From assembly GCF_030731595.1 (NCBI RefSeq), contig NZ_JANQTS010000085.1, forward strand, positions 1 to 41,214: a stretch of 41,214 bases of DNA, written 5' to 3'. The position numbers and the translations under genes are program-made. The notes beneath the pieces are model-generated. The model worked only from the letters and a program-made list of their open reading frames with translations. It was not told the DNA's origin and searched no databases. Below are positions 23,723 to 32,637 of this stretch, piece by piece; the stretch's first letter is position 1; the number at the start of each line of letters is the position of its first letter. The DNA comes from Yoonia sp. GTDB lineage: Bacteria; Pseudomonadota; Alphaproteobacteria; Rhodobacterales; Rhodobacteraceae.

Positions 23723-24854
23723 GCACTGGATCGTTCCCGCCCGGTTGTTCGATGGGAAAGACCTGCAAGAGGGTGTCGCACTTCGCGTGCAGCATGGCAT
23801 TGTCACTGACGTCTTGCCCGCCGCAGACCTGCCCGAAAAAGGTACAAGTCTAACCATCGCAGGACTTGTCACACCTGGTTTCGTGGATCTTCAGGTTAAT
23901 GGCGGTGGTGGCGTCTTGTTCAACCAGGACCCTAACGCCGCAGGTATCGCGCATATCGCCGCTGCGCATTACCGGCTTGGTACGGTTGCGCTGATGCCAA
24001 CGGTTATTACGGATGCCCCCAGCGTGATTGAGGCCGCGGTTCAGGCTGCACTTGATGCCAAAGCCATGCCGCATTTTGCGGGCTTGCATCTCGAGGGGCC
24101 GCATATTGATCCGCGCAAACGTGGAACCCATGCTGCCGCGTTTATTCGGCCATTGGACGATACAACCGTGCAAGCGCTGCAAAGATTGCGGCAGGCCGGT
24201 ATCACTGTGATGATTACCCTAGCGCCAGAGGCTGCAACCGCAGATCAGATCACCAAGCTGGCCGCCATGGGCGTCATTGTATCTTTGGGGCACAGCAACT
24301 GCACTGCGGCACAGGCAGGCCAAAGTTTTGCGGCAGGGGCGCGCTGCGTTACTCATCTGTTTAACGCGATGTCACAGATGGAAGGACGCGCACCCGGTCT
24401 TGCGGGTGCGGCGATCGGGAGTGATGCGTTTGTCGGGATGATCTGCGACGGGGTACATGTGTCGGACGACATGCTTGCACTTGCACTGCGCGCGCGGCCT
24501 TTGGCTGACAGATCATTCCTCGTTTCGGATGCGATGCCAACGGTCGGCGGGCCTGACCACTTCCGGCTTTACGGCCAAGACATCACCCTTCAGAATGGCC
24601 GCCTGATCAATGCCGAAGGCAATTTGGCCGGCGCACATTCAACCATGGCCGCAGGTCTGGCGCGACTTGTGACTCATGTTCGACAGCCGCTCCAGACCGC
24701 CTTGCGCATGGGTATCACCGTTCCTGCAAACCTGATCGAAAGACCTGATCTGGCGCAGATCAATGGGCGTGCGATCGCCGACCTCATGATCCTGGACGCT
24801 GATCTTCAACTCAGCGGCAGTTTACAAAGCGCTATTGATAAACACGCGGCGTGA
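23715..24854 (+). CDS. nagA: N-acetylglucosamine-6-phosphate deacetylase
   Basis: 379 residues, cytoplasmic amidohydrolase giving glucosamine-6-phosphate and acetate. Motifs: GFVDLQVNGGGG near residue 55, metal-ligand Glu in GLHLEGPHIDP, GHSNCTAAQA, VTHLFNAM, and the catalytic Asp in VSDAMPTVGG. The ATG at 23715 (GAGGCG upstream) lies inside the end of the kinase gene; the longer frame from 23616 is shadow. Together kinase and deacetylase feed amino sugar from chitin or cell-wall turnover into central metabolism. NagB is not in the window. Confidence 0.94.
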   Translation: MSEHWIVPARLFDGKDLQEGVALRVQHGIVTDVLPAADLPEKGTSLTIAGLVTPGFVDLQVNGGGGVLFNQDPNAAGIAHIAAAHYRLGTVALMPTVITDAPSVIEAAVQAALDAKAMPHFAGLHLEGPHIDPRKRGTHAAAFIRPLDDTTVQALQRLRQAGITVMITLAPEAATADQITKLAAMGVIVSLGHSNCTAAQAGQSFAAGARCVTHLFNAMSQMEGRAPGLAGAAIGSDAFVGMICDGVHVSDDMLALALRARPLADRSFLVSDAMPTVGGPDHFRLYGQDITLQNGRLINAEGNLAGAHSTMAAGLARLVTHVRQPLQTALRMGITVPANLIERPDLAQINGRAIADLMILDADLQLSGSLQSAIDKHAA

Positions 24855-24862
24855 TATCGCTT

Positions 24863-24883
24863 AACAGCCGATCACATGCTGTT
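24863..24883 (+). terminator. Weak hairpin after nagA
   Basis: AACAGC (24863-24868) / GCTGTT (24878-24883) with a 9-base loop, starting 8 bases beyond the nagA stop. Six pairs and no T-run, so a weak terminator at best. Confidence 0.25.
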
Positions 24884-24936
24884 GTAACGCTTATCCAAAG
24901 GGTGCATTCCATCGCCCAGACACATAGGTAAGACAC

Positions 24937-25542
24937 ATGAGCAAACGTATTTTATCCATCATCGCCGCCATCGGGATTGCGCTTTCCGCGGGGGCCGCTT
25001 CAGCGCAGCAACTGAGCCTTTCGCAAATCTCGGCCTATCTGAACCAGCTTCAAACAGCGCAGGGCGGATTTACGCAGATCAATTCGGATGGCACGCTCTA
25101 TACGGGCCAGATCTATATCAAGCGCCCGGGGCGGATCAGGTTTGAATACAATGCCCCGTCTGAATCGATGGTGATGGCAGGCGGTGGACAGTTGGCGGTT
25201 TTCGATGCCCGCTCCAACACGGGGCCGGAACGCTATCCTTTGAACCAGACGCCGCTCAGCATCATTCTGCAGCCAAATGTGGATTTTGAACGGGAACGGA
25301 TGGTGACAAATCTGGTTTCGGACGGGACAACCACGACTGTGACCGCACAGGACCCCGACAATCCGAACTATGGCAGTATCCAGATGGTGTTTACCGCAAA
25401 TCCCATCGAACTGCGCCAATGGGTCGTGACCGATGATCTGGGAACGCAGACAACAGTTATCCTGAATGATCTGGTTGCAGGTGGCACGCTTGGTGACATC
25501 TTGTTCAACATTCAGGCAGAAACGCGCAATCGGCAAAACTGA
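24937..25542 (+). CDS. lolA: Outer-membrane lipoprotein carrier protein LolA
   Basis: 201 residues. Signal peptide of about 23 residues (to ASA), then a LolA-type beta-barrel with the family's QGGFTQINSDGTLYTGQIYIKRPGRIRFEY core and LNQTPLSIIL. It would carry lipoproteins from LolCDE across the periplasm. ATG at 24937 with AGGTAAG about 6 bases upstream. It is convergent with the transglycosylase-like gene and ends before a strong hairpin. Confidence 0.9.
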   Translation: MSKRILSIIAAIGIALSAGAASAQQLSLSQISAYLNQLQTAQGGFTQINSDGTLYTGQIYIKRPGRIRFEYNAPSESMVMAGGGQLAVFDARSNTGPERYPLNQTPLSIILQPNVDFERERMVTNLVSDGTTTTVTAQDPDNPNYGSIQMVFTANPIELRQWVVTDDLGTQTTVILNDLVAGGTLGDILFNIQAETRNRQN

Positions 25543-25555
25543 TCGCGATCAAGGT

Positions 25556-25590
25556 GGCAAGGGGCCGCCCCAGACGGGCTGCCCCTTGCC
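25556..25590. terminator. Bidirectional terminator between lolA and the transglycosylase gene
   Basis: GGCAAGGGGC (25556-25565) pairs with GCCCCTTGCC (25581-25590), and inside it GCCC (25567-25570) with GGGC (25576-25579) around loop CAGAC. It lies 13 bases after the lolA stop and 1 base before the end of the minus-strand gene. The plus strand continues ATTAGATTTT, a weak T-tail. Confidence 0.75.
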
Positions 25591-25591
25591 A

Positions 25592-26179
25592 TTAGATTTT
25601 GCGGCAAGACCGCAGTTGTTGATCATACATCACTGCGCGTGCCTCGACTTCGCCCGCAATCCGCACCAGCCAGCTTTTTGATCGCCAAGTCCCGCGCATG
25701 AACCCGCTGCGGCCATCATGATAGGCCAGATACTGGTTGCGGGTGTCATTGATGGGCACACCGGTCTCTGCGACGGTCTGGGTCATGTACCATCCCATGA
25801 AGTCGGTGGCATCGCCGATATCGTCACGGCGGGCGCGGCGGCCACCGGGGCCGTCCACATATTCTTGCCACGTGCCGTCCAGAGCCTGGCTGTAGCCAAA
25901 GGCAGAAGACTGGCGACCAACGGGAATAACCCCCAAGGCATAGCGATGCGGGGTGCGGTTATCGCCTATGAATTTGCTTTCCTGATAGATAATCGCCATC
26001 AGCGACGGGATCGGTACGCCGTATTTCCGCTCGACCGCACGGAATGCACGAAGGTATTCGGGGCGCTCGGACACGATACTGCAGGCGTCATCAAGGTTGC
26101 GCGGTGCAGAGAATTCCCCTGAACTCCCGCAGCTACCCAGTAACAGCACACATGCCATTGCGCGAAAGATACTGCTCAT
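25592..26179 (-). CDS. Lytic transglycosylase-like (SLT-domain) lipoprotein
   Basis: 195 residues. ATG 26179 has GAGAGGCAG directly upstream. Lipobox LLLGSC gives a lipid-modified Cys at residue 17. Residues about 45-170 show an SLT/lysozyme-like fold: VPIPSLMAIIYQESKF with the catalytic-type Glu, then SAFGYSQALDGTWQEY and NQYLAYHDGRSGF, which match the E-S ... GYSQ ... YH motif series of family 1 lytic transglycosylases. Expected to act on peptidoglycan in the periplasm. It is convergent with lolA. Confidence 0.83.
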   Translation of the reverse strand: MSSIFRAMACVLLLGSCGSSGEFSAPRNLDDACSIVSERPEYLRAFRAVERKYGVPIPSLMAIIYQESKFIGDNRTPHRYALGVIPVGRQSSAFGYSQALDGTWQEYVDGPGGRRARRDDIGDATDFMGWYMTQTVAETGVPINDTRNQYLAYHDGRSGFMRGTWRSKSWLVRIAGEVEARAVMYDQQLRSCRKI

Positions 26180-26254
26180 CTGCCTCTCGCTATTTATTGT
26201 TTTGTGAAACCATAGCGTGTTTGCAGCCATCTGGGAATCCCCAAGGCCACCGAT

Positions 26255-27136
26255 TTAGATCACAAAAGCGAGGATCAGCGGCAAAGCGAGCACGGAAAGC
26301 AGGGTTGACGCCACAACAAGCCCCGCGACAGGTTGCGGATCCGCACCATATTTTTCTGCCAACAGATAGGATGTCACGGCAACAGGCGTTGCCAGTTGGA
26401 CAATCAAGACACCGGCGGCAATAGGGTCAAGCGCGAACCATGTCGCGGCCCCCCATCCGGCGGCACCGCAAATCACGACCTTGATGACAGAGAGCACAAC
26501 AGCTTGTCCCATCGCCTTTGTCTCAAGCCGGGCGACGGCAACGCCAAGAGTAATCAGCATCATGGGGATCGCCATTTGGCCGATAAGTTCGATTGTGTTG
26601 GTCAGGAATTGCGGTGTCTCCCAGCCTTGCCAAAGAAACAGTGCCCCAAGCAAAGTCGCCCCCACCAGCGGTTCCTGAACAACACGTTTGAATGATCCGG
26701 CCCCCGCAACGATCCAGATGCCGATCGTAAATGACAGGATCGCCATCACCGCAAAGACGACAACGGCATACCCCAAGCCGATCTCGCCAAACGCAAAGAG
26801 CGCAAGCGGCAGGCCAAGGTTTCCGGTGTTTCCAAAAATCAGCGGCGCAAGAAATGTCTGAGCATTGAGCTTGGCCAGTTTCACCAGCGCAAAACAGGCC
26901 AGCATGACGATGCAATAGGCGACGAAGGACGCCACAGAAAGTGCGGCAAGTGCTTGTGGCTCGACCTCGATCTGCATCAAAGCTGCAAAGATCAGGCAAG
27001 GCACGGAAAGCGTCATCGCCATGCGTGTGACGAATTCAACACGGTACTCAAAACCAAATTTGACCCAGATATATCCCACTGCCGCCAGCAAAAAAACGGG
27101 CGCAGTTATATTCAGGACTGTCAGCGCGAGGTTCAC
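26255..27136 (-). CDS. AEC-family (auxin efflux carrier-like) transporter
   Basis: 293 residues, about ten transmembrane helices from the N-terminus (NLALTVLNITAPVFLLAAVGYIW) to the C-terminus, with the family-typical broken helices, for example FGNTGNLGLPLALFAFG near residue 105 and ATPVAVTSYLLAEKYGAD near 255. The start is GTG at 27136 with AAGGGAAA about 8 bases upstream. Substrate unknown; bacterial homologues move dicarboxylates or other organic anions. It lies 75 bases upstream of hspQ and is divergent from it. Confidence 0.87.
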   Translation of the reverse strand: MNLALTVLNITAPVFLLAAVGYIWVKFGFEYRVEFVTRMAMTLSVPCLIFAALMQIEVEPQALAALSVASFVAYCIVMLACFALVKLAKLNAQTFLAPLIFGNTGNLGLPLALFAFGEIGLGYAVVVFAVMAILSFTIGIWIVAGAGSFKRVVQEPLVGATLLGALFLWQGWETPQFLTNTIELIGQMAIPMMLITLGVAVARLETKAMGQAVVLSVIKVVICGAAGWGAATWFALDPIAAGVLIVQLATPVAVTSYLLAEKYGADPQPVAGLVVASTLLSVLALPLILAFVI

Positions 27137-27210
27137 AAACTGTTTCCCTTAATTTTTGGCAGAGGGCGTGGACTTTTTCCCTGCGCAGGTCTTATGGTGA
27201 GCTAGGACGA

Positions 27211-27543
27211 ATGAACATGTTTAAAACGCGCGCAAAGTATCATCTCGGGCAAGTCGTCCGTCACCGAAAGCATCCTTTCCGAGGGGTGATTTTTGACGTG
27301 GATGCGATGTTTTCGAACACGGACGAATGGTACAATGCCATTCCAGAGGACAGCCGCCCGAAAAAAGATCAGCCGTTTTATCACCTCTTGGCCGAGAACG
27401 AGCAAAGCTTTTATGTGGCCTACGTTTCCGAGCAGAACCTTGTCGCGGACTATTCCGGCGAACCCGTAGATCATCCTGACTTGGAAGAGATGTTTGGCCC
27501 CTTCGAGGATGGTCTGTACCCTTTGCAGGCGCAACTCAACTAG
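27211..27543 (+). CDS. hspQ: Heat shock protein HspQ
   Basis: 110 residues (E. coli 105). HspQ/YccV fold: KYHLGQVVRHRKHPFRGVIFD near the start, then DEWYNAIPEDSRPKKDQPFYHL and the acidic end DLEEMFGPFEDGLYPL. HspQ acts as a specificity factor for Lon and was also described as binding hemimethylated oriC DNA. AGGACGA lies just before the ATG. The stop overlaps the stop of the FAH-family gene on the other strand. Confidence 0.94.
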   Translation: MNMFKTRAKYHLGQVVRHRKHPFRGVIFDVDAMFSNTDEWYNAIPEDSRPKKDQPFYHLLAENEQSFYVAYVSEQNLVADYSGEPVDHPDLEEMFGPFEDGLYPLQAQLN

Positions 27544-28379
27544 CTCTCAAACGCGACAACCTCTTGGCGCATCGTGCCCAGCCCTGCGATTTCGGCAGTC
27601 ACAACATCACCCGGTCGCAAAAAGCGCGGTGGCTTTTGCCCGCCCCCGACACCCGGAGGTGTCCCTGTCAGGATCAGATCACCCGGACGCAGCGTGAGAT
27701 ACTGGCTCAGATGTGAGACGATCTGGGTCACCGAAAAGATCATTGTCGCCGTTGTTCCCGTTTGCATCCGCTGTCCGCTCACGTCCAGCGACATGGCAAG
27801 GTTTTGTGGATCGGCAATCTCGTCCTTGGTGACAAGGTAAGGCCCGATGGGTGCAAAGCTATCCGCGGATTTGCCTTTGACCCATTGCCCGCCAAGCTCC
27901 ATCTGGAAATGCCGTTCAGACACATCATTGGCAACAAAATAGCCCGCGACATGGTCAAGCGCGTCTGCTTCATCAACGTGCAGCGCGCGGCTGCCGATGA
28001 CGACGCCAAGCTCCACCTCCCAGTCCGTCTTGAGCGCGCCCTTGGGCACGACAATCGGATCGGTTGGCCCGGTGACGTCGCAGGCTTTCATGAACAGGAT
28101 CGGATAGGCGGGGATTGCCATTTTCATTTCTTCGGCGTGATCATAGTAGTTCAGGCCAATGCAAAAAACGCGGCGTACGTCGCTGAGAAACGGCAGGAAT
28201 GTTCCGGTGATTTCGGGCTGGTCTTCCAACGCGATGGTTGCAAGTTTGGCCAATCCTTCAGGTGAAATCTGTGCCGCATCAATATCGCTGATATGGGCAG
28301 AAAGATCGCGCAACGCACCGTTTCCATCGACTGCTGCGGGGACGATCCCCTTGTCTGTTTCAATCCGGCATAACTTCAT
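27540..28379 (-). CDS. Fumarylacetoacetate hydrolase family protein
   Basis: 279 residues. The C-terminal catalytic domain starts near residue 70 with VFCIGLNYYDHAEEM, the metal-ligand-bearing KTDWEVELGVVIG, the family end motif ILTGTPPGVGGGQKPPRFLRPGD and acidic residues between them. AAAGGAG lies upstream of ATG 28379. It would split a C-C bond in a beta-diketo or 2-hydroxy-dienoate-type acid, or decarboxylate an oxo-acid; the substrate cannot be told. Divergent from yaaA. Confidence 0.9.
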   Translation of the reverse strand: MKLCRIETDKGIVPAAVDGNGALRDLSAHISDIDAAQISPEGLAKLATIALEDQPEITGTFLPFLSDVRRVFCIGLNYYDHAEEMKMAIPAYPILFMKACDVTGPTDPIVVPKGALKTDWEVELGVVIGSRALHVDEADALDHVAGYFVANDVSERHFQMELGGQWVKGKSADSFAPIGPYLVTKDEIADPQNLAMSLDVSGQRMQTGTTATMIFSVTQIVSHLSQYLTLRPGDLILTGTPPGVGGGQKPPRFLRPGDVVTAEIAGLGTMRQEVVAFES

Positions 28380-28491
28380 GACTGGCTCCTTTGCTTGCCA
28401 ATCTCATTTGCACATGCCGCGCAGCGTGCCAAGGGGTGGTCAACGGCGCCGGCCATGTTACATCCCTGTGCAAGTCAGAAAGGATCTTTGC

Positions 28492-29271
28492 ATGCTTGTC
28501 GTTGTTTCCCCCGCAAAATCGCTCGACATGGACCCTGTTGATATCAAGCCGACCGCGCCTGATTTTCAGGAAGATGCCGTGCGGCTCTCAAAAACCGCCA
28601 AGAACCTGTCGCTCAAAGACCTCAAAGGCCTGATGGATATTTCGGATGATCTGGCACGCCTGAACCGCGACCGCTTTGCCGCTTTTGCAGCCGCGCCTGA
28701 CGCCGCGATGACAAAGCCAGCAGCACTGGCATTTAACGGAGACACCTACCAGGGCCTTGAGGCCCGGACCTTGTCCGAGGATGATCTGGCATGGGCGCAG
28801 GATCACTTGCGTATTCTGTCCGGTCTTTACGGTTTGCTGCGTCCGCTGGATGCCATCCAGCCCTACCGCCTGGAAATGGGAAGCCGCCTGAAAACACGCC
28901 GCGGTAAATCGCTGTATGACTATTGGGGCGATACGATTGCCAAGGCGCTGAATGCCCAAGCAGAGGCGGTCCAGACCGACACGCTCATCAACTGCGCCAG
29001 TCAGGAATACTTTGGCGCGGCGGATCGCAAGGCGCTGAAATTGCGGGTGATCACCCCCGTCTTTATGGAAGTGAAGGACGATAAACCCCGCATCGTCAGC
29101 TTTTTTGCCAAGCGCGCACGCGGGGCCATGGCACGGTTCATCATCGAAAACCGCGTGAAAGAGGCGGATGGGATCAAGGGTTTCGAAAGCGGTGGCTACA
29201 GCTATGACCCTGATATGTCCGACGGTGACAAATGGGTCTTTTTGCGTGACTACCCCGTCGCAGGCGCATGA
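28492..29271 (+). CDS. yaaA: Peroxide stress protein YaaA
   Basis: 259 residues, DUF328/UPF0246. MLVVVSPAKSLDMDP at the start and LSGLYGLLRPLDAIQPYRLEMG are the family hallmarks, with INCASQEYF and the conserved SFFAKRARGAMARFI. YaaA reduces free iron and DNA damage under peroxide stress. ATG 28492 has AAAGGATC upstream; the longer frame from 28159 is shadow of the divergent FAH gene. It overlaps nadX by 4 bases. Confidence 0.95.
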   Translation: MLVVVSPAKSLDMDPVDIKPTAPDFQEDAVRLSKTAKNLSLKDLKGLMDISDDLARLNRDRFAAFAAAPDAAMTKPAALAFNGDTYQGLEARTLSEDDLAWAQDHLRILSGLYGLLRPLDAIQPYRLEMGSRLKTRRGKSLYDYWGDTIAKALNAQAEAVQTDTLINCASQEYFGAADRKALKLRVITPVFMEVKDDKPRIVSFFAKRARGAMARFIIENRVKEADGIKGFESGGYSYDPDMSDGDKWVFLRDYPVAGA

Positions 29272-30050
29272 AGATCGCCATCATCGGTCAGGGTGCGATC
29301 GCACACTATGTGCGCGGGCAACTGGCCGCACTTGGCATCACAGAAATCGCCCAGATCGTCCGGCCCGGCAAAGAGGTGTTCGGTGACGATACCGCACCAC
29401 CTTGCATTTCGCAGCTTGCCGATTTGCCCCAGCGCCCTGACCTGATTGTGGATTGCGGCGGGCATGCAGCCCTTGCTGCTTATGGTCCAGATGCCTTGGC
29501 CCGCGGCATTGATGTTCTGACAGTCTCGCTCGGGGCTTTGGCCGATGCAGATTTACAGGCAAAGCTGGCCGCAGCTGCCGACAAGGGCAGTGCGCGGTTG
29601 TGTTTGGCAAGCGGTGCGATCGGAGGCTTGGATGCACTGCGCAGTGCACGCGCAGGCACGGTCACAGCCGTGACCTATACAGGCCGCAAACCGCCGCAAG
29701 GATGGCGCGGGTCGCCTGCCGAAGATGTGCTTGATCTCGATAACTTGACCTTGGCAACCGTGCATTTTTCAGGCACGGCGCGCGCGGCGGCACTGGCTTA
29801 TCCGAAGAATGCAAATGTGGCCGCAGCCGTGGCCTTGGCAGGCATCGGTTTTGATGACACGCAGGTGGAATTGATCGCAGACCCAAATGCGCACACCAAC
29901 ATCCACGAGATCATGGCCGAAGGGACTTTCGGGTCTTTCCACTTTACGATTTCCGGCCACGGCCTGCCCGAAAACCCACGCAGCTCTGCCTTGGCGGCGA
30001 TGAGCGTGGTGGCCGATCTGGCCGAACGCCAAAAGCAGATCGGGTTCTAG
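29268..30050 (+). CDS. nadX: L-aspartate dehydrogenase (NadX type)
   Basis: 260 residues, NAD(P)-dependent oxidation of L-aspartate to iminoaspartate. Rossmann MKIAIIGQGAIAHYVRGQL, GAIGGLDALRSAR, the KNANVAAAVALAG segment, and NAHTNIHEI with a likely catalytic His. It starts in ATGA overlap with yaaA. In NAD biosynthesis it would replace NadB before NadA; nadA is not in the window, so nitrogen metabolism is an alternative role. Confidence 0.88.
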   Translation: MKIAIIGQGAIAHYVRGQLAALGITEIAQIVRPGKEVFGDDTAPPCISQLADLPQRPDLIVDCGGHAALAAYGPDALARGIDVLTVSLGALADADLQAKLAAAADKGSARLCLASGAIGGLDALRSARAGTVTAVTYTGRKPPQGWRGSPAEDVLDLDNLTLATVHFSGTARAAALAYPKNANVAAAVALAGIGFDDTQVELIADPNAHTNIHEIMAEGTFGSFHFTISGHGLPENPRSSALAAMSVVADLAERQKQIGF

Positions 30051-30056
30051 GGCTCG

Positions 30057-31232
30057 CTAGAGGCGCTCGATCGCCAGTGCGATCCCCTGACCGCCACCGA
30101 TGCACATCGTGATCAAAGCGCGTTTGCCTTGGGTCCGTTCCAACGCGTACATCGCCTTGACGGTGATGATCGCACCTGTGGCTCCGACCGGATGACCCAG
30201 CGCAATCGCACCGCCATTTGGATTGACCCGCGCAGGATCAAAACCAAGCTCTTTGGAGACCGCAAGCGCTTGGGCCGCAAAGGCCTCGTTGGATTCGATC
30301 ACGTCAAAATCATCCACAGACAATCTGGTCTTCAACAGCAGGTTTGCGACCGCAGGCACGGGGCCAATCCCCATAACTTCGGGTCGCACACCCGCATGGG
30401 CATAGCCAAGGATACGGAATTTTGGGGTAAGCCCCGCCGTTTCGGCCGCATCCGCCGTCGCCAGAACAATCGCAGCCGCCCCGTCGTTCAGACCAGACGC
30501 ATTGCCTGCGGTCACTGTGCCGTCTTTCTGGAAAACTGGGCGCAATCCGGCAAGGGCGTCAGGCGTTGTAGCCTTGGGGTGTTCATCTTTCTCGAAATCA
30601 ACCATCTCGCGGCGGCGTTGGATCTGGACCGGCACGATCTGGCTGTCAAAATGGCCCGCAGCGATGGCAGCTGCGGCGCGGTCTTGGCTGAGCACCGCAA
30701 AGGCATCCTGATCCTGACGCGTGATGCCATGCTCGCTTGCGACATTCTCTGCCGTGATACCCATATGGCCGGTTCCAAAAGGGCAGGTCAGCGCACCCAG
30801 CATCATATCAAGGCTGCGCACATCCCCCATCTTGGCACCCCAACGGGCGTCGGGCAGGATAAAGGGCGAGCGGCTCATGTTTTCGGCACCACCTGCAAGG
30901 CCAAATTCGGCATCACCCAGCATCAAGGACTGGACCACTGACACAATCGCCTGCACGCCGGAACCGCACAAGCGGTTCACGTTCATCGCGGGCGTTGTGT
31001 CAGGCACGCCCGCGTTCATGGCCGCAACACGGCTCAGATACATGTCCTTGGGTTCAGTATTGATCACATGACCCATTGCCACATGCCCGATCTGTGCACC
31101 TTGCACACCTGCACGTTCCAGCGCCGCCTTGGCAACGACAGTGCCAAGGTCGATCGGTGTCGTTCCGGCAAGCGATCCGCCAAAAGTGCCAATCGCGGTA
31201 CGCGCGCCACCCAAAATCACGATATCTGTCAT
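30057..31232 (-). CDS. Acetyl-CoA acetyltransferase/beta-ketothiolase (thiolase II type)
   Basis: 391 residues. Catalytic Cys89 in NRLCGSG, general-base His347 in ALGHPVGATG and Cys377 in CIGGGQG, all conserved. It condenses or cleaves acetyl-CoA/acyl-CoA. Start ATG 31232 has a strong GGGGGAGG ribosome binding site. Many Roseobacters have a BktB/PhaA-like enzyme; without a neighbouring reductase or synthase I cannot choose between polyhydroxyalkanoate synthesis and degradation. Convergent with nadX, 6 bases apart. Confidence 0.92.
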   Translation of the reverse strand: MTDIVILGGARTAIGTFGGSLAGTTPIDLGTVVAKAALERAGVQGAQIGHVAMGHVINTEPKDMYLSRVAAMNAGVPDTTPAMNVNRLCGSGVQAIVSVVQSLMLGDAEFGLAGGAENMSRSPFILPDARWGAKMGDVRSLDMMLGALTCPFGTGHMGITAENVASEHGITRQDQDAFAVLSQDRAAAAIAAGHFDSQIVPVQIQRRREMVDFEKDEHPKATTPDALAGLRPVFQKDGTVTAGNASGLNDGAAAIVLATADAAETAGLTPKFRILGYAHAGVRPEVMGIGPVPAVANLLLKTRLSVDDFDVIESNEAFAAQALAVSKELGFDPARVNPNGGAIALGHPVGATGAIITVKAMYALERTQGKRALITMCIGGGQGIALAIERL

Positions 31233-31376
31233 CTGAACCTCCCCCTGTCTTTGGTCATGTTATTGCTACTTTACCCATACAAAAGAACCAGCAAAACGTG
31301 ACGGCACGCCCTTCTTTCGATAAGACCCAATTCGGACCTAGAAAAACATTCACGCGCGGAACACAGACGACAGACA

Positions 31377-31916
31377 ATGCAGCTACCCTTTCTCCCTTTC
31401 GACATCCCTCCCGTGCTTATTTTGCTCGTGCTGGTCTTCATCTGGATCAAGTACACTTGGCACCAACGCGAGAATGACCTGAACGAGGAAGACCCAAGGC
31501 CCAAGCGCAAAAGGCGCGGACCGGACATGGCTTTCAGTGCAGGCCGTGACGCCGCGCAGCAGAATGCGCGGTTTCAACAGGTCTTCATCCCGATGGAACC
31601 GCAAGAAGAACCCGCATTGCGCGCCTTCTACTTGCAAGAACTCGGCCTGACAGAGATGCGCGCGCCAAATTACCCCAAAGACATTGACGGGTTCTGGGCA
31701 GTGAGCGGTGCGCGGCAAATCTATCTGGGCACCCAGCCCAGCTTTCCGTTTGATCCTGAAACACTGCCATCTTTTCCTATCGCAAACTTTGAAATGACCG
31801 CCGAACGTCTGAGCGCTGCTGGGTATGAGGTCAGCAGGGACGACCGCATTGCCTATATCCCGCGCCTTATCGTGACAGATCCGGCGGGCACGCAAATCGC
31901 CTTGATCAAGGCCTAA
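31377..31916 (+). CDS. Membrane-anchored VOC/glyoxalase-fold protein, unknown function
   Basis: 179 residues. A short hydrophobic N-terminal helix (about 10-27, VLILLVLVFIWIKYTW) is followed by a charged linker with RPKRKRRG, then from about residue 65 a single VOC-like module: FYLQELGLTEM, GFWAVSGARQIYLGTQ, and PIANFEMTAERLSAAGYEV ... YIPRLIVTDPAGTQIALI at the end. The usual metal-ligand His residues of active glyoxalases are not visible. It faces the cytoplasm if the positive-inside rule holds (RPKRKRRG after the helix). It lies 64 bases before the ABC operon, same strand. The pairing of a TM anchor with one VOC module is unusual. Confidence 0.7.
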   Translation: MQLPFLPFDIPPVLILLVLVFIWIKYTWHQRENDLNEEDPRPKRKRRGPDMAFSAGRDAAQQNARFQQVFIPMEPQEEPALRAFYLQELGLTEMRAPNYPKDIDGFWAVSGARQIYLGTQPSFPFDPETLPSFPIANFEMTAERLSAAGYEVSRDDRIAYIPRLIVTDPAGTQIALIKA

Positions 31917-31980
31917 TCGTCGCAACGGGCGTTTCCTTCACCTCTGCGCGTGTTACCTCATGTGCAAAGGAAAAAGACCG

Positions 31981-32637
31981 ATGCTACTGACCGTCACCGA
32001 TATTCAAAAAACCTATCAGACCGCCGATGGCCCGTTTGCTGTTTTGCGCGGGATCGACCTCTGTCTGGCTGCTGGGGAAACCCTCGCGCTGACTGGGGAA
32101 TCCGGGAGCGGCAAAAGCACGCTGCTGCATCTGATCGGTGGCCTTGATACGCCGGATGCAGGGCAGATCGTGCTGCAAGGTCAGGACATCGCAGCACTGG
32201 ACGATACAGGGCGGGCTGCCTTGCGCCGCGGGACGGTCGGTGTCGTCTTCCAGCAATTCAACCTGATCCCCAGCCTGAAGGTTGGCGACAACATCGCCTT
32301 TCAGGCGCGGCTCGCCGGAAAGCATGATCCGGCCTGGGCTGCGACTTTGGCCGAAAAGATGGGCCTGACCCCGCATCTGAACAAATACCCAGAGCAGTTA
32401 TCAGGCGGCCAGCAACAGCGGGTCGCCATTGCCCGCACATTGGCGGCAAAGCCAAAGCTTGTGCTGGCCGATGAACCCACAGGCAATCTTGATGAAGCCA
32501 CTGCAGGCGTCGTGATGGACCTGATGCTGCAACTGGTGGCCGAAACCGGTGCGGGGCTCTTGATGGTCACCCACTCCGAGGCGTTGGCGGCGCGGTTGTC
32601 GCGCAGGCTGCATCTGCGGGCAGGTCAGGTGGCATGA
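31981..32637 (+). CDS. ABC transporter ATP-binding protein (LolD/MacB type)
   Basis: 218 residues. Walker A GESGSGKST, Q-loop FQQFNLIPSL, signature LSGGQQQR, Walker B LVLADEPTGNLD, switch His in VTHSEA. The LolD/MacB-type ADEPTGNLD Walker B fits a partner FtsX-like permease, which follows with a 4-base ATGA overlap. ATG 31981 has AAAGGA about 9 bases upstream. First gene of the five-gene unit. Confidence 0.92.
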   Translation: MLLTVTDIQKTYQTADGPFAVLRGIDLCLAAGETLALTGESGSGKSTLLHLIGGLDTPDAGQIVLQGQDIAALDDTGRAALRRGTVGVVFQQFNLIPSLKVGDNIAFQARLAGKHDPAWAATLAEKMGLTPHLNKYPEQLSGGQQQRVAIARTLAAKPKLVLADEPTGNLDEATAGVVMDLMLQLVAETGAGLLMVTHSEALAARLSRRLHLRAGQVA

